Below are positions 63,501 to 64,000 of a DNA stretch of 64,000 nucleotides, in pieces. A program made the position numbers and the translations under genes. Source of the stretch: Kalaharituber pfeilii. Lineage: Eukaryota > Ascomycota > Pezizomycetes > Pezizales > Pezizaceae. The number at the start of each line of letters is the position of its first letter. Position 1 is the stretch's first letter. The notes under the pieces were generated by a model. It was not told where the DNA came from, made no database searches, and was given only the letters and a program-made list of their open reading frames with translations. The DNA is taken from positions 1 through 64,000 of the forward strand of contig WHUZ01000073.1 of the NCBI GenBank assembly GCA_015179045.1, given 5' to 3'.

Positions 63501-64000
63501 TACAGACGGCAGCCGCAGTGAGGAAGGCGGTGTTGGTGGCGGATGGTGCTGGAGGCAGGTGGTAGCAGGTGAGTCAGAGGGGTCCCGGTGGGTAGGCACA
63601 AAGGCAACTGTGTGGGACGGTGAGGTCTCAGGAATGAGGGGTGCCCTTGAAGCAGTTGATGGCAGTGCAAAAGTACTACTACTCGCAGATTCTCAGGCAG
63701 CTATCAGTGCAGTCCAGAAAGCAGGAAAAACTGGCAAGGCAAGAACCGCAGACCTAGCGCGGGTGATAGAGCTGATTGCAGAGAGGCGGCGGAGGCTGAG
63801 GAAGGCGGATGCAGTGAAGCTGGCATGGGTCAAGGCCCACGTGGGGATAGAAGGCAATGAGAAGGCGGATGAGTTGGCCAAAGAGGGGGCCAAGGGCATG
63901 AGGTATGATGGGCAGGCCACTGAGGGTGGGCTGCGTCAAGAGTTAGTTCGAAAAAGAAAAGAGGAGAGGGAGCGTGCAGGGTTTGGGAAGGGCAAATTCG
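60589..64000 (+). CDS. LINE reverse transcriptase-RNase H, long open frame, runs off window
   Basis: At least 1137 codons without a stop from the ATG at 60589. The N-terminal region (1-165) is Gln/Ala/Glu-rich and shows none of the endonuclease motifs seen at 12308-15568. A linker with LWWDKEVEEA and an unusual in-frame SPAVSN-type repeat (about 351-414) leads into the RT: SAPGPDG (450), KSWRPIQLINCVGKL, GVPQGSPLSP (634), FVDD (675-678). Next come the connection region and RNase H: DGS (973), Glu1012, Asp1034, His1084, Asp1094. It is related to LINE-A (8466-10559) in RT and RNase H. The stop and 3' tail lie outside the window. It is potentially functional as an enzyme, although the second RT motif position is Phe rather than Tyr. 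Confidence 0.9.
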   Translation, partial: MGQDKGKGKKEAGRLISRMESEGFVGLFRPVKEWEKRFTVITGGRQFDVEGATDWCQFTGYQTAKVEDALQQAVRNATALLTAKGAVGVHEVWSQAEVGQQFIAHTASEAAWVEWAHIVREGIAIQEGEAEQGNKVRRVIREDDIEDVIYVGGRVTQTIQTPHYRKGSSNQGKTAIRRGVDWDKAEDLIQEIMQKKASEQWEWYRSLEGGTAYEKTCKLRESLKREIRASSRSKLWWDKEVEEAAKAVRKEGRGGKGQGAKAWERARLLRWKERVKTLKYIIRRKKKECWEQFTEENSSKDPWDVIRVAKDPWKLRGKMGDLVGDNGDIWRTDEEKVRGLVQRNFKYQATSDPPAVSTSPAALTSLAVSNSPAMSNPNLPAVSNSPAVPNSPVVSNSLAASNLQAASISLTTLDLPVNSGLQSLTDEWTSNVKKLTERLCKALAGTSSRSAPGPDGISYRFIKLVNKTVLGGQLMKELAAELAAARMPKDWQFSKVIMIPKSGRDLTQAKSWRPIQLINCVGKLMEKVVADDLQEAGLFHHGQFGGVRGRSAIDALFRAVVKSQRALARGGGAVWIMEDVKGGFGNTRWDMVKHRVQGSKAEKWLPWLETFFREREFEVEWDGQVRGNGRSNVGVPQGSPLSPVVFLIYMAPILEEMETKVATTVRDCEVELPSFVDDMNCVILDWEGGKDMRRIGERIAGVLREVAEAHNLPLETSKEEVLVMGKKAKRGADVERCKWLGVICDSTLDFDLHWKNRIEKARKLMGALSGLGNSQWGMSPISWRKAYTGMVRAVALWGSEIGWRGQKQWREEFEKLQYQALRKCTGAVRGAARVKVEAIAGVESVTTILDQGQARYALRSVRDPTGVGDLWPESFTGMVAPDPDREGERGRDWRDFSLSYAADKNDGFESVAGKIASTLEVNEEERVSWGRDVHLPQTGIEVIDLKLCKEDAPAKWEKAINEAKGDSVAIFTDGSRSEEGGVGGGWCWRQVVAGESEGSRWVGTKATVWDGEVSGMRGALEAVDGSAKVLLLADSQAAISAVQKAGKTGKARTADLARVIELIAERRRRLRKADAVKLAWVKAHVGIEGNEKADELAKEGAKGMRYDGQATEGGLRQELVRKRKEERERAGFGKGKF
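61640..61830 (+). repeat. In-frame minisatellite within the LINE ORF
   Basis: About ten units of roughly 15-21 bp built on TCGAATTC(G/A)CCGGCAGT encode SNSPAVSNSPA-type repeats. It lies in the linker just before the RT fingers and keeps the frame. The LINE-B ORF2 lacks such an array at this place. Confidence 0.75.

Noticed and set aside
1..64000. tRNA, rRNA, CRISPR arrays, bacterial operons or viral genes
   Set aside because: Looked for tRNA-like TTCGA loops, rRNA stretches and regularly spaced short direct repeats; nothing convincing. The tandem arrays are minisatellites with no spacer diversity.

Overview
This window looks like a transposon-dominated compartment of a filamentous ascomycete nuclear genome. 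Evidence: the host-type genes carry 56-98 nt GT-AG introns, several with CTRAC-like branch sites. The retroelements are typical of fungi: a chromodomain Ty3/gypsy element and Tad1-like LINEs with endonuclease, RT and RNase H. I do not name a species. There are no rRNA genes, convincing tRNA genes, CRISPR arrays or bacterial features.

Layout. 1-3.0 kb and 11.5-12.2 kb are diverged mini/satellite DNA with one hAT-type MITE (520-810). An ORF1-only LINE-like element (minus strand, 3019-11478, 12-bp TSD) is inserted there. It is itself split by a complete Ty3/gypsy chromovirus (3187-11283, 5-bp TSD, two identical 253-bp LTRs), which in turn received a truncated LINE (8466-10559) and a 64-bp hairpin+poly(A) insertion in its 3' LTR. 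12.2-15.6 kb is a LINE with an intact 1086-aa ORF2. 15.6-27.2 kb is a related plus-strand LINE with both ORFs, broken by at least four insertions, some containing further insertions. 28.2-28.7 kb is another ORF1-only element.

Host-type genes lie mainly between 28.9 and 40.1 kb and at 50.8-52.6 kb: a PD-(D/E)XK nuclease-like gene (3 exons), a basic two-exon protein, a small three-exon candidate secreted protein, two related tiny ORFs, a four-exon secreted HNH (DUF1524-like) nuclease, and a multi-spanning membrane protein. 40.9-56 kb is mostly nested TIR (DNA) elements with TA or TTAA target duplications, plus more ORF1-only elements and hairpin tails. 56.9-60.2 kb holds LINE 3' fragments, one nested inside another. 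60.4-64.0 kb is a long open RT-RNase H reading frame that runs off the window.

The most interesting system is a set of modular retroposons. Two LINE lineages each end in their own RNA hairpin followed by poly(A): hairpin A, stem CCCTGC/GCGGGG, and hairpin B, stem CTCGC/GCGAG with an inner GCCC/GGGC stem. Hairpin B shows compensatory base changes between copies. An ORF1-only, roughly 1.4-kb element family carries either hairpin on a similar body. Several insertions consist only of the hairpin plus poly(A), flanked by target-site duplications, with the 5' edge at the base of the stem. This suggests that the terminal hairpin is the recognition unit for target-primed reverse transcription, and that non-autonomous elements exchange tails to use different LINE machineries.
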